From: Parelaphostrongylus tenuis
Lineage: Eukaryota > Nematoda > Chromadorea > Rhabditida > Metastrongylidae
Length of the DNA stretch: 64,000 nucleotides
Direction: 5' to 3'
Assembly (NCBI GenBank): GCA_019055375.1
Contig: JAHQIW010002045.1
Location: forward strand, 1-64,000
This document shows positions 54,805-64,000 of this stretch, piece by piece; positions within the stretch are counted from its first letter, which is position 1; each line of letters starts with the position of its first letter. The translations under genes were made by a program, and so were the position numbers. The notes beneath the pieces were generated by a model. That model was not told where the DNA came from. It searched no databases and saw only the letters and a list, made by a program, of their open reading frames with translations.

Positions 54805-55080
54805 GGTGGCTCAACAGTTGTGACACCTGGTACGATGCGGCGTAGAGCTGATCTTACCTGCAATATCTTTTGGCAATCAATACGAAATCCTATTAAGCGC
54901 CTCAGCCTTGACTATCTTTGAAATTACAAGATGCGCTCAACCAGTATTCCACGATGTTTCATGAGGAAGACGGAAAACGAATTGAATGCTGGAAGTACTG
55001 AGATCCGCTCAGTGAGAAAAGAGCTTGAAGCAGATCAATAAAAGTGGTAAAGTATTATAGAATGAAGATATGCTAACTGG
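54805..55080 (+). mobile_element. SINE family 2, diverged
   Basis: Head weakened (GGTGGCTCAACAGTTGTGAC); the 3' part GAAGACGGAAAACGAATTGA, ATGCTGGAAGTACTGAGATC is well matched to 10.3 and 13.1 kb. Confidence 0.45.
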
Positions 55081-55084
55081 ACGC

Positions 55085-55270
55085 ATGTCTGGCTTTCATA
55101 ATGACTCACCGTGCGTTACAGCTGTTTCAAGATCATGCTGCTATCCTTGCAAACAAGTTTGGCACATTTATCGACCCGAATGAAATGAAAAGCTTGGAGA
55201 ACGTTGGGAGCGGGATCGAACCATTGACCAGCGACGACGCATAGTGGAAAATTCTGATGATGTACGTAAC
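55085..55270 (-). mobile_element. SINE family 1, degenerate, reverse
   Basis: TGTCTGGCTTTCATAATGAC, TTGCAAACAAGTTTGGCAC and GGGATCGAACCATTGACCAG follow the reverse order of family 1. It is directly behind a family 2 copy. Confidence 0.5.
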
Positions 55271-55403
55271 TTATTCGCACATTGGTGCATCAATGACGCT
55301 TTTAGATTTCAAGTTGCGTTTATTCACCTGTCTTGTAAAATCGTGGTTGTCATGAATACGGAGATTTGTTAGTTTCAGAGTGCCTTTTTCCCAAAAACCA
55401 AAA

Positions 55404-55456
55404 CGTGAGCATGGTCGAACGGTATCTTATGACTTTACCATTCGACCATACTCACG
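55404..55456 (-). ncRNA. 53-nt hairpin, possible small-RNA precursor or tiny foldback
   Basis: CGTGAGCATGGTCGAACGGT(A) pairs with TACCATTCGACCATACTCAC(G) across an 11-nt loop. In minus-strand RNA the two non-Watson-Crick positions become G-U pairs, giving a continuous 21-bp stem. That is the length of a miRNA stem, but flanks do not extend the pairing, which a normal pre-miRNA basal stem would. No other copy noticed. Confidence 0.25.
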
Positions 55457-56091
55457 TCGCCGCTCTTTATAGTAAGTGGTGATGTTTAGTAAATACTTTT
55501 CGTTGTTTGCGACAGTGACGATATAGTGAACACTGTCAAATAAGAATATTAGAAAATGAAAATACTGTAAAATATGACAGAACATTAAATATACTATCTT
55601 TTAGCGGTAGACGCCGTTCCCATTGCAGAGTAATCTCACCAGAATTGAACTAAATCACCCAAATCAGTAAATAGTCTGATTATGTTAATAATAATTGTTT
55701 CTTAAGCTAGAATAAGCTTTACAGGAGGATCTTGTCCGTATTTTTGAAGCAAGCTAAATTGGAATCCGAATTCGGCTTCGTGCAATGCCGCAATTCTGGC
55801 ACGAATAGGTCGTCATTTCAATCAAGTTTGTTAGTCGCTAAATCTGCTATCCTTTATTAAACCTTCATTTTTACGAGAATTTATATCTGTATGTTTATTA
55901 GCGCTGTCTCTTGGCAGCTTTTGTAAATGAGTTATTTTTCTAACCATAGCTGGGGCTCTACAAAAGAGCGTTTTTTTTTTCTGACTTTCATCACTGAATC
56001 ACCTTCATTCGATGGATTCCTTCTACTCCACTGATCTTAGCACTTGTTGCATCTAATTGATTCTCCCGCTGCCATCACTTGAAAAAGTTCG

Positions 56092-56215
56092 TTAAGCTTC
56101 AAGTGTTTCCGTTAGGTGGCTGCCAACGATTCCTTCGCTGTCTTCGCGAACATCACTAAACTGTGATCGAAATGATTCTCGGCTCGGACTTTGGGTTAGT
56201 TGTGCCATGGAGCCT
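56092..56215 (-). CDS. Orphan 3'-terminal exon, unknown gene
   Basis: Minus-strand frame after acceptor TTCAATACATACAG; 41 codons including TAA at 56094-56092, entry phase 2. The peptide GSMAQLTQSPSRESFRSQFS then DVREDSEGIVGSHLTETLEA is Ser/Glu-rich, like a cytoplasmic or regulatory C-terminus. The frame stays open upstream to 56290 (FSGIGTTLAWNECNRF), so the exon may begin earlier. It could be the end of an unseen gene or an alternative 3' exon of the K2P gene 3.8 kb upstream; nothing links them directly. Confidence 0.4.
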
Positions 56216-56379
56216 CTGTATGTATTGAAACGATTGCATTCATTCCAAGCAAGCGTGGTACCAATTCCAGAGAACATGGAGAATCGCAACACTTTATGAG
56301 TTCGTGGCGTGGTCCGTCGTGTTCGTGATGAGCGGTATCACTAACACTGTGCTATCTATCTTTTGAAAATCTGATGGAT

Positions 56380-56460
56380 AAACGCATGCCGAAATAAGTG
56401 TAAAATCTTTTAGATTTTGTGTAGAACATTTCTCACAAAGGCTTACGAGCACCATAACAG
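56380..56460 (-). CDS. Possible exon, unknown
   Basis: Minus-strand frame following a plausible acceptor (GATCTTCAATGCAG, near 56475) encodes NTANAVMVLVSLCEKCSTQN and LKDFTLISAC. Composition is membrane-like. It lies just upstream of the orphan terminal exon on the same strand, but no clear donor or phase match joins the two. It could be chance; borders are approximate. Confidence 0.22.
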
Positions 56461-56629
56461 CGTTTGCGGTATTTACTGCATTGAAGATCAATTCCATTCA
56501 TGAATGATGTAAAACATGATAATATCTTTCCAAAGCGGCATTTTTGACATATATAGACACTCGAGACAGCTAACTAACTTATTTGTAGAATTTTCATTGA
56601 AGGAACAAATGGAGTTGCGATTAATGCGG

Positions 56630-56960
56630 AACGATGTACAAAACTCCGAACTTCGGCAGGGTTTTTAACCCACGTTTAACGCTTTCTGGAGCGCGTGCTA
56701 AACACTACACTAGAATGATTCCTGTACGGTTACCACTACTTCTGCGAAACAAGTCATCGATTTTCTTAGCAATCAACCATCTACGGTGTGGCCTGTTAGG
56801 CACATACCGACATTGCGCCCGTATTACAGAAAGGGCGATGGCAGAAGAGAAGCTGCAGTAATGTCATGGTTAACACGCGCTCCCGGAAAGGTTGACCAGT
56901 GTTCAACTCCCTCCCGTGGTTTAGAGATTCACACAACACTCAGCATTATGAGATCTGCAG
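56630..56960. mobile_element. Pair of tRNA-like SINEs, family 4 (reverse then forward)
   Basis: 56.63-56.73 kb: AAACTCCGAACTTCGGCAGG, AGCGCGTGCTAAACACTACA (reverse). 56.86-56.96 kb: TAATGTCATGGTTAACACGC, GCTCCCGGAAAGGTTGACCA, CTCAGCATTATGAGAT (forward). ORFs here are SINE-derived. Confidence 0.5.
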
Positions 56961-57145
56961 TTACAACATCAGCGCACAGCTAAAAAAGGCGTTCAAATTA
57001 AGAGTTCTTGACGATTACATAGGGTTTTCAATCACACAATCGGTAATATTGCAGTCAGAGCAGCGCCTCTGTGGGTGGCGAGCAGAAAGATGTACATTTT
57101 GTAATAGGACTAATAATAACACCTCTCTTCCACTGCCATAATTTT

Positions 57146-57254
57146 GAAGTCTATGTGTTGTGAAAATTCTTGAGATGAAACTTCTCCATAAAGTGAACTC
57201 CTCCCTAGATTTCTCATACATGGCTATAACACTTGTCTGACTGGAATATCCAGG
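57146..57254 (-). CDS. Possible exon, unknown
   Basis: Minus-strand frame after a possible acceptor (CTGGATATTCCAG) to a donor-like GAG/GTGTTA encodes QTSVIAMYEKSREEFTLWRS then FISRIFTTHRLQN and GSGRE. Charged and aromatic mix, no repeat match noticed, no domain recognised. It might belong with the exons at 56.1-56.5 kb. Confidence 0.25.
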
Positions 57255-58164
57255 TTGTCCTGTCATCATCACGTTTTAACTCGGGTTATGCACGGAGTAT
57301 TCAAACCACATTTTGTGGCACCTATTGAAAATCAGTAAAATTACAAGTGTTTCAAATCAAGTCGAATTACACGTAAGCGTTTTTTATGCGAACGGACGCT
57401 TTAGAAAAGCTGTGAATGTGAGCCTTGTAGGCGCATTGGTTCGTAAATATGAAAGAAGAGTCATTATATAAGTGTTGTCTGATCAGCCAACAGTAGCAAC
57501 CAAAGCATTTCTTATCATATTGTACATATACTCAAGTGTATATAGGTGGTTGAAGTAGGAGTGCCGTCTTTCTTGGCTCAAAAATCAATTACTGATCGTG
57601 AGCGCCAGTATTTTTTGTTGCATGGTCTGAGCGGTGCCTGTTTTTATTAGAACTTATCATCGTAATAGCCGTTGATTGAAGATCAGAGAATATAAAAGCC
57701 TGTGTGTTAATACTTTGATAAGAGCCGGTAACGGTCGATCGGTGACGAAGTGATATGAAAAAATAGACGTTACGAGGCATGAAGTTTGAAGTTTGAAGTG
57801 GAGGAAAGGACGCTCATGTGGTTTGAATGATACTTGCGATGTTTAAGCATTCAAAGATACTATAGTAGAGGGTGATATCAATGTAATGTCGATCCGAGTG
57901 CACATAACATGAGCCTTATGATGGGTGAAAACACTGGAGGTGAGGGTGATACCTCAATATGAGACTGCTGGCGCACTCCTTTTATTAGTAGTCTAGAGTA
58001 CTTTTCTGTTGCACAGCATATTGTAGTTATACTCAAAATAATTAGAAGAATTTACTGCGCATTTCTTGAATAGGGCTCAAAGAACCCTTATACATTAACT
58101 AAAGTTCTTTTCATTAGAGCGCTTTCAGTGGTGGCGCGATTATATAGGTGCGTATTTAGTATTG

Positions 58165-58310
58165 TTGAGTGATATGTGAAACTTTGAACATCGCATTGAA
58201 TTCGAGCCTGAATTTTACCGCTCTGGAAAGAGTGAAATGCGGATTCGAATCTCTTCCGACGTTCGAAGGTTTGCATGTCACTCAACATTATTGAATATAT
58301 ATTTCTAGAT
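58165..58310. mobile_element. tRNA-like SINE fragments, family 4
   Basis: GATATGTGAAACTTTGAACA, CTCTGGAAAGAGTGAAATGC, then TTGCATGTCACTCAACATTA and TTGAATATATATTTC, the family tail. Confidence 0.4.
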
Positions 58311-59034
58311 TTTAGTCGAATTTTGAATCACTGCATACGAGTTAATCAGCAATTCAAGTTTGATACAACTTTCTAGGACGACACATGATCATAGCCAATG
58401 TGTAGTCCACGTGTTTGTTGGAAAACATAAAATGGAATTAAAACAAACATACCAGGACGATCAGGATGTTTCATCTCGCTTCTAAATTCCGTTCAAGATT
58501 TTACAGAGAATTGTTTAGCATCAAAATCTTTACTCAAGAAAGAACAATCTCAGATTCAATGCTGGCTAATACACAGCCAACTAAAAGTACTTCGAAAGCC
58601 AACTTTACATTATACGTTCAAAAAACGACAGATTAGTGAAACGACTAGAGGATGATAGTAAGAAACACAAGAAATAATCAGTAAGAGCAAACACTTATAT
58701 AAAGATGGAAGGGAGAAAAAAACAAGGTCCATGACACTCATACTTAAATAAGATTAATGGAAAAAGATATGGATAGTTTGGAGGGAGCGAACATATTTGA
58801 CAGTGACGCACAAATTCAAGCGAAACAACACACTGGCCTCTACCCAAATAAAACTCTAATATACGTTAATTTTCATATTTAAAAGAGAATTCACTTGGAG
58901 CAAAATTCTAAGAAAAAATATGAAAGAATCGCATAACTATGAAAGTTCGAGAGGATCGCAAATTTCATGAGAGTACCATGAGAGCTGAAGTATTTTCAAT
59001 AAATATGGAGCCAACGTATCCAAACTCACATTTG

Positions 59035-59330
59035 TATAATGTGTATGCTTGCATATTTAAGTGTTCATGTGTATGTGTGCACTTGGCTTTGTATATATCA
59101 ATATGTTTGCGTCTACATGGATGTATTCAGTGTATCTGTCTGTTTGAATGCATCTGTCCGGTTTATGTACATGATGTACGTGCTACGTGTTGCTGCTGTT
59201 TTTCGCGTTGAAGTGCATGTATGCGCGTATATATGTGTCCATGTGTATGATTATGTCGTACGTGTGCATATGTGCATGTGTGGATGTGTGCGTGTACATG
59301 TGTGTGTATGTGTGCGGTGTGTTTGCTTAT
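59035..59330. repeat. TG/TA-rich low-complexity tract
   Basis: Repeated TGTGT, GTGCAT and ATGTGTG units over ~300 bp. Cys/Val/Tyr-rich plus-strand ORFs (90 and 104 codons) are artefacts. Confidence 0.85.
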
Positions 59331-60043
59331 TAAGATGCAGGCCTAAACACTGACCATTCGCGTAGACAAAAATTGTTAGAATTTAGGCCGGTTGCTCCGG
59401 TCTCAGTGCTTGCACACGACGTATGTACTCTGATTCTCGGAAGAAGTCAGACTGGAAGGAGTCATGTCGTATAGTTGACATCTCTGCAACGGAAAAATTT
59501 TGCTTTCTTTCCTCTTTGTCTTGCTTTATGGCGCAGCTGTGGTAAATAAACGTTTATGAAATGTCACTGCCATGAACGATTGCGAATCTAATTTTTGTTG
59601 TCATTTGGACGATGGAGGAGTACTCGTCTATTTATGCTAAAGACTGCGTTTGACATGAAATAGACCCCACTGAAAAACTACGCAAAATCTCCTAGATCCA
59701 TGCCAACCTATGCAGTGTGGTGTGTAAGGAACACAAACAGGCGACCATATAAGGGAGAACGAAGTTGTATTGAGAATCACATGATTTAATAAAGACTCCG
59801 CTCTACTAAATGATAACCGTTCAACATAAAAACAGCAGAAATAAGAGATTATTTAAGGCAAGTTACGTGGGAGTAGACTGAATATTCAGGCACTATTTCA
59901 CATCAACGTCAATTTGACAATTTTTCAAAAAGAACATCGTTAAAAATCTGCTACATTTTCACAAGTTGTGACTAAGATTAAGGGAACATTAGCTTGACAC
60001 TACCTGAAGAAATCTCGTCTATGAACCGCAATTACATAAGTAA

Positions 60044-60112
60044 CTAGTGTGGTTCGAATGGACGATCCCGTAACTCGTTGTCGAGAAAATCCCGTACATC
60101 ATTCCATGTGAC
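60044..60112 (-). CDS. K2P channel terminal exon
   Basis: After acceptor AACATTAAG, 69 nt in phase 0 encode VTWNDVRDFLDNELRDRPFE, then PH and TAG (60046-60044). Only a weak donor (TA/GTTACT) overlaps the stop, so a longer alternative C-terminus spliced to exons further left is possible but unsupported. There is no AATAAA close by; an ATTAAA-type signal occurs ~255 nt downstream. Confidence 0.85.
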   Translation of the reverse strand, partial: VTWNDVRDFLDNELRDRPFEPH

Positions 60113-63109
60113 CTTAATGTTAGAAAAATGATAGCATGTACTTCTTGCCGTTATTATTTCCTTTTTTTTGTCACCTTTCCTCTTCTTTTCCGCCTCATTG
60201 CTCCGAGTAGAGTAACAATTCCTTTTAACTCTTCACTCATTCCCAGAAATCTGAAAAATAGAGATTTCATCTTGTCATGTGATAACATGTTGGGAAAACA
60301 GAGTAGAAGGAGGAAAAAATGAAAAATAAAGTGGCATTGCCATAACTCGATATTCACCGTTTCGCTCTACCAAAATGGTGAATTCGAGTAAAGTAAGCTT
60401 TGAGATGAGTAGAAGCCAAATCATCGCACATAGTCACTACAGAAAGACCTAAAAAAGCGTTGATAACTACGCTACAGTATGCTAAGTATAACAGCAATTA
60501 ATCACTTAGAATATAGCAAAACTCAGGAAACAGTCGAAGGAGTCAAATCGTTTTCATTAGAAAAATAAAAAAGTTACCGACAATCACAAAGGCGACAGTG
60601 AGTGAAAGAAAAATCTAATCTTGGACGACTATGTCTCCCAATCCAACAGTCACAGTTAAGTTGAATCCAAGGTGAAAGGCATGAATGAAAGACCATGTAC
60701 TGAAATTTATCACCGAATCCTAGTATTAAGCGATTGTATGCCAGTAAAGATTTACGTATTACGGATGATTTAGTTGTTCTATAAACATCGTATATAAAAA
60801 GCTAAATAAGATAAATATTCACCGTTCCCAGTTTATAAACATAGCTAATCCCATAGAGCAATAAAAACAAATACAAGCAACACAAGCTCCTAAAATAAAA
60901 AAATTTTTTTCTGTCATATGTGGGATCTCTATAGAGTGTTCAGAAGAACTTATGGAAAATGATTACACTAATAATATCCCTGGTAAAAAACCACAAAACA
61001 CACCATGACATCAAAATATTGAGCAGTGAAGTATATAGCAACCAAAAAATATGGTTTTCTCTAATGATCAAACAGGGTAATTGAATTGAGGCAAAGGAAA
61101 ATATCAACAAACTACCTGATAAGGCATCAAATGACTTGGGAAAAATATCTAACAAGTGGTGAAGAGAGATTTGAGCTGTAAAGCAGGTGCAACGTATGGT
61201 TACCGCTAGGTCTCGTATGTAAAGAGAAGGTGAGGTATTGAACTATACAAAGCACACTTACCGATTGGAAAACCAAGAAGAATTTCCTTATCACTCGGGA
61301 CTATTAATAATTCATATCAAGGAAAATTAACATCCGAATATTTTTTCACCTTTTCCGAAGCAATCAGTTACAAATTTCAACGACGACAACAAAAACCGTC
61401 GAAAGAAAAACATGATGAAGAATAGTGAGATGATTGGCAGAAAATTGACGTTTAACATAAAACCAATTACGTTACACACCAATAGGGAACCATAATTTAT
61501 CTTCAGTTCCGTCCGCACCAAGAATATCTAATGTGTCCGTGTTACCGTTTAACGATTGCATTGACTTTCGTCGGCCAGATCGACTACGCTAGATCCACTG
61601 CTATAACACAGAAGTTGAAGATCTTGTTTTTTCAAATGCAACACAAAGATCTAGTTCTTTGACTATAGTTATTGCAACGGGGCGCGTGCGGTGCAGTGAT
61701 TAGAGGTGTCCTGCGACACTCACGTAGTTAATGGTTCCATCGCGCGCTCAACGCTCCCCAGGCCTTCCATCACTCCTCGGTCGGCGAACTGATAATAGAA
61801 TAATTGCTGCCAGACTTATCGGGGAGCATAGCAGCATTAATTTGGTACATCGCTAGGCCATTAGGAGTTATCGTGACGGCCAGATATGCTTTCAGTCACC
61901 TCAAACGATATTTGATGAAGTTGAATGAATGCGCATCTTTAGGGAATGATCAGGCTAGAAACTTTGCCTTATCATATCTTTGTCCTGTCACTAGAGCATT
62001 CAAAATCCTTGGACGTACATTAAATCTTGGAAGAAACTTTATTGCATCGCATTAACGGCGCCAAAGCTTCTACGAGATAGTTGTTTTTTTGAATCTAAAG
62101 CTGTTTGATGCAGATGGCGCAGATCAACCTGAGCAAAGTTTGAATCTTAAATTTTTCCAGCTCAAGCATGTCGGAACATTGGAGAATACCACCATGTCGT
62201 CCTAGATAAAATACCGCCTATTCAACTGTCCTTGTGTTCCCGATATAAGCTCCAACACATAAAAGCATCTTTAAGGAATAAAAACCCGTGTGATAGGAAA
62301 AAATGGGTACAATTTAAAAGCTAATCAAGTTCAGGATAAGATCAAATATGCTCCTTAACATCGAAAAAGAAGTCAGCGTACGGTTAAATGGATTGAATTT
62401 CGTACATGTTAGGCGTTATGTGTGAAATAAAAGAAAGCTGTTATATGATCAAGAAAGAACTTTTTCTGTTAACGGCCACGTTTCTCCAAATCATAAATTT
62501 TTTTCAAAGTTGAAGGTTTTTTGGAAGTTTTCCGCAATGAGAAAGATAACTGAAATAGTCATACTATTTTATTTTGAGCTAGTTCAATAAGCAAAAAAAA
62601 TCAGGCATATCTTCTTTCATTGAAAAACTTTTTGCTGTAGAAAGGCAATGTGAGAAGCCACGTAGTAAAAATGCTTCAAGATTAGCACAGCCTAATGTCT
62701 GCTTTTGACCTCAGGATTGAATGACAAGTCACTCACTCAGAAAAAAAAGGAAAAGGATAGCAGTTATTCACTGAGAAATCCTGAGAATTTGTTTTGCAAT
62801 GCATTCAACATATCATGCAAGTTTCTAATAAGTTATTTATCTGGATGGATTCTTCGAAAATTTCGCAACACGCAAAACAGATGATAAGCAAAGAAATCTA
62901 ACGATCATGAAAAACAGTTTGAAATAATGAAACAGGGATACTAGCCTTTATTTTCCGTGTCATCCGATTCCAATTGCTAACAAATTTGAGCAACGTTTCT
63001 GAGAGAATTTTACCGGCCGCAGTAATGAACATCAATGGAATACTGACCAACGCAAAAACTTCAGCAAACACTTTATCGACATCCGTATCTACAGAAACTT
63101 CACCATATC
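60044..63109 (-). CDS. Two-pore-domain (K2P/TWK) potassium channel, 5' end outside window
   Basis: Gene-level entry; seven exons listed separately join without a phase conflict. The protein runs: end of pore 1 (GYGEV), M2 (VFALVSIPLMFITAAGKILS), cytoplasmic loop, M3 (ILLGFPIGACVACICFYC), an extracellular NWER, pore 2 (WSFIHAFH, TVGLGD), M4, then a cytoplasmic tail with DLASTHLKAYFTRIHHFGR, FLGMSEELK, an Arg/Lys-rich patch and VTWNDVRDFLDNELR before TAG. K2P channels dimerise in the plasma membrane and pass background K+ current; nematodes have large TWK families. The start, M1 and the first pore helix lie beyond 64000 or in unrecognised exons. An in-frame TAG at 60615-60617, between pore 2 and M4, would truncate the protein. 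Which TWK paralogue this is cannot be decided here. Confidence 0.92.
60175..60250 (-). CDS. K2P channel exon: cytoplasmic tail
   Basis: Acceptor CTATTTTTCAG and donor AAG/GTGACA bracket 76 nt; entry phase 2, exit phase 0. It encodes FLGMSEELKGIVTLLGAM, then the basic patch RRKRRGK. The frame happens to stay open a few codons into the intron. Confidence 0.87.
60358..60448 (-). CDS. K2P channel exon: end of M4 and proximal tail
   Basis: Acceptor ACGCTTTTTTAG and donor CG/GTGAAT bracket 91 nt; entry phase 1, exit phase 2. The peptide LSVVTMCDDLASTHLKAYFT then RIHHFGRAK continues M4 and the helix following it, a block typical of nematode TWK channels. It is uninterrupted, so coding constraint continued past the upstream TAG until recently. 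Confidence 0.88.
60578..60699 (-). CDS. K2P channel exon: pore 2 and M4, with in-frame TAG
   Basis: Acceptor AAATTTCAG and donor TCG/GTAACT bracket 122 nt; entry phase 2, exit phase 1. The peptide TWSFIHAFHLGFNLT then VTVGLGDIVVQD is pore helix 2 and filter GLGD. After one TAG codon (60617-60615) the same frame continues IFLSLTVAFVIVG, the start of M4, whose next residues are in the following exon. No splice pair can skip the TAG: only ~10 nt separate usable GT and AG. One base change (TAG from TAC or TAT, Tyr) would explain it. Confidence 0.88.
60823..60889 (-). CDS. K2P channel exon: M3
   Basis: Acceptor TTTTTATTTTAG and donor CG/GTGAAT bracket 67 nt; entry phase 1, exit phase 2. The peptide ACVACICFYCSMGLAMFINW followed by Glu is a membrane span ending in the W-E that typically precedes the second pore helix in K2P channels. 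Confidence 0.88.
61262..61300 (-). CDS. K2P channel exon: loop to M3
   Basis: A 39-nt exon between acceptor TTATTAATAG and donor ATCG/GTAAGT; entry and exit phase 1. It encodes PSDKEILLGFPI, the start of M3. Joining to the pore-1 exon gives KIKAI-PSDKE and to the M3 exon GFPI-GACVAC. The intron upstream is ~1.6 kb and contains a SINE. Confidence 0.78.
61680..61960 (+). mobile_element. tRNA-derived SINE, family 1 (in K2P intron)
   Basis: GTGCGGTGCAGTGATTAGAG, GGTGTCCTGCGACACTCACG, TTAATGGTTCCATCGCGCGC, then GCTGCCAGACTTATCGGGGA and CACCTCAAACGATATTTGAT. Antisense to the channel gene in its largest visible intron. The 83-codon ORF here is SINE-derived. Confidence 0.7.
62942..63109 (-). CDS. 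K2P channel exon 1 of those visible: pore-1 filter and M2
   Basis: Acceptor GAGTTTTCCTTCAG before 63109; entry phase 1 so that G+GA makes the first filter glycine. 168 nt encode GYGEVSVDTDVDKVF, then M2 (FALVSIPLMFITAAGKILSE), and a basic loop NWNRMTRKIKA. The donor A/GTATCC gives exit phase 1. A second possible donor (TTT/GTTAGC) would remove the basic loop but break phase with the next exon. Confidence 0.88.
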
Positions 63110-63369
63110 CTGAAGGAAAACTCATCTAGTGTTTATATTATTTGATTGATATCTCTAACATTCTCAGAAGCAAATAACAGTGAAAGAGGCGAAAATCATA
63201 GCCATAATTGTGTAACGAATGATACAATATGATTCCATGCTATAGGGAATCCTGTCTTGCTCTTCAGCTGCCCATTTTACATCTTAATAATTCCCATCTT
63301 CCTATTCGAGTGTTTTCTTAAGACCACAGCTCAAAAATCAATATGCCAAATAACCATTTCTAAGCCACG

Positions 63370-63505
63370 CATTTCATGTGGTCTGTTAAATGGGCCGACT
63401 TATCAAGCCTGATACACGTGTTTTGATCTTGACGGTCTCGTCAGTCGAATAGTCACCCTTGGTCTTTAGCCAATCCGCTCAGGGCGCGTAGTCCCTTATA
63501 AAGCT
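63370..63505 (-). repeat. Fragment of the 46.8-kb inverted-repeat family
   Basis: AAGCCTGATACACGTGTTTT, GACGGTCTCGTCAGTCGAAT and TTTAGCCAATCCGCTC are the reverse complement of the 48.24-48.3 kb fragment (GACGAGACCGCCAAGGTCGA, ACACGTGTATCAGGCT). It lies upstream of the visible K2P exons. Confidence 0.5.
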
Positions 63506-63538
63506 AAGCAGAGAAAAGCAGAAACCAGAGCAGTAAGC

Positions 63539-64000
63539 AGTAAGCCAAGCACAGACCGTAGTCGAGCTAAAAATTCGCTCCAGGTGCAAGACGTAATTTT
63601 ATTAAAATATTAGAGATCATATCAAGGGCGCCGTTTCTCCAGCTATCGAATGGCTAGCAAAAGTCTGGTGAAAAATCTGGGCTCGACGAGATAACCACAA
63701 GATAGCCACTGTACCCTTGCGAGAATTAACATCAAAGGGTTAAAGTAAAAAAAAGAGCTTGCAAGATTAAGAAAGTACTTGTGTTTTTACATTCGCAACA
63801 GAATGGCAGGTGCGAACGCTGATTCTCGACCAGAGGAACCACTTTCACATCACAGTGTGAATGACAACGAGTGTATGCTTGTTTTATCCATTACTAAAAA
63901 AATCTAACAGAATCTTTCCTAAATTGAATATGAGAACATCTCTTGGCGCTGATAAGTCTCTGAGGAATGCTCCATGCTCTCAACTTCATTAAGCATCGTC
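63539..64000 (+). repeat. Dispersed ~460-bp direct repeat, copy 2 (continues past window)
   Basis: Same unit as 27.735-28.205 kb, with small indels (an extra ~30 bp near 63.72 kb and a ~45-bp loss near 63.9 kb). The window ends inside it. Confidence 0.8.

Larger units (their letters stand above)
57280..60040. other. No gene recognised
   Basis: Contains SINE fragments (58.2 kb) and the TG-rich tract (59.0-59.3 kb). The segment just left of 60044 is the presumed 3' UTR of the K2P gene. Confidence 0.4.

Noticed and set aside
59039..59353. Cys-rich 104-codon ORF
   Set aside because: Translation of a TG/TA microsatellite.
60940..61155. Minus-strand ORF with GSLLIFSFASIQLP, first taken for M3
   Set aside because: The exon at 60823-60889 gives a far better M3 ending in NWE and fits phase on both sides.
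61327..61521. Minus-strand ORF with FFRRFLLSSLKFVTDCFGK, considered as a K2P exon
   Set aside because: It has a possible donor in the right phase but no acceptor, and adds a hydrophobic stretch where a cytoplasmic loop is expected. Direct splicing of 62942 to 61300 is in phase and gives a sensible loop.
63185..63290. Minus-strand frame WAAEEQDRIPYSMESYC, then TIMAMIFASFTVICF, before the first visible K2P exon
   Set aside because: It hits a TGA, lacks a donor in phase 1 and does not resemble a pore helix ending in TTIG; possibly chance.
1..64000. CRISPR arrays, bacterial operons, ribosome binding sites
   Set aside because: The sequence is eukaryotic (spliced small exons, SINEs, RTE element); no regularly spaced repeat array was seen.

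Overview
This is eukaryotic DNA: coding signal comes as short exons (19 to 205 bp) with GT/AG borders, set in AT-rich, repeat-filled sequence. Composition, exon size, an RTE-type retrotransposon carrying hookworm-like reverse-transcriptase motifs, and many tRNA-derived SINEs point to a parasitic clade V (strongylid, hookworm-like) nematode. That assignment is inference. The long single-frame ORFs are mostly repeats or chance.

Two real genes are supported, both on the minus strand and both split over many small exons. (1) About 35.65 down to 23.46 kb, perhaps 21.55 kb: an NSD/MES-4-type histone H3K36 methyltransferase. Thirteen exons were assembled by hand: an N-terminal region, a PHD finger, a C5HCH-like PHD region, another PHD finger running into a PWWP-like start, and a SET domain with its GKGMGAF, AEYAGEI and NHSC motifs. 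The start, one exon between PHD regions, the PWWP/AWS part and the ELTYDY/post-SET end were not found. (2) 63.11 down to 60.04 kb: the 3' two thirds of a two-pore-domain (K2P/TWK) potassium channel. Seven exons have perfectly matching phases, from the first selectivity filter to the stop codon. The 5' part lies beyond the right edge. The exon holding pore 2 and M4 contains an in-frame TAG, although every exon after it is intact.

Layout. 0-21 kb: no recognised host gene; a truncated ~830-bp TIR element at the left edge, AT microsatellites, RTE fragments (6.7-7.4 kb and 16.6-18.9 kb), Ser-tRNA-like SINEs (10-14 kb), a near-perfect palindrome (14.1-14.4 kb) and a 512-bp foldback element (15.5-16.0 kb). 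21.5-35.7 kb: the methyltransferase, its introns loaded with SINEs, MITE arms and microsatellites. 35.7-56 kb: intergenic, with SINEs, GC-rich blocks, a decayed coding remnant (40.2-40.6 kb), more copies of the TIR element, a 328-bp inverted repeat (46.8-47.1 kb) and a 53-nt hairpin (55.4 kb). 56-57.3 kb: orphan minus-strand exon candidates. 60-63.1 kb: the K+ channel. 63.4-64 kb: repeats, including a second copy of a ~460-bp unit seen at 27.7 kb.

The two genes show no functional link beyond shared strand: one is chromatin-modifying, the other sets membrane potential.
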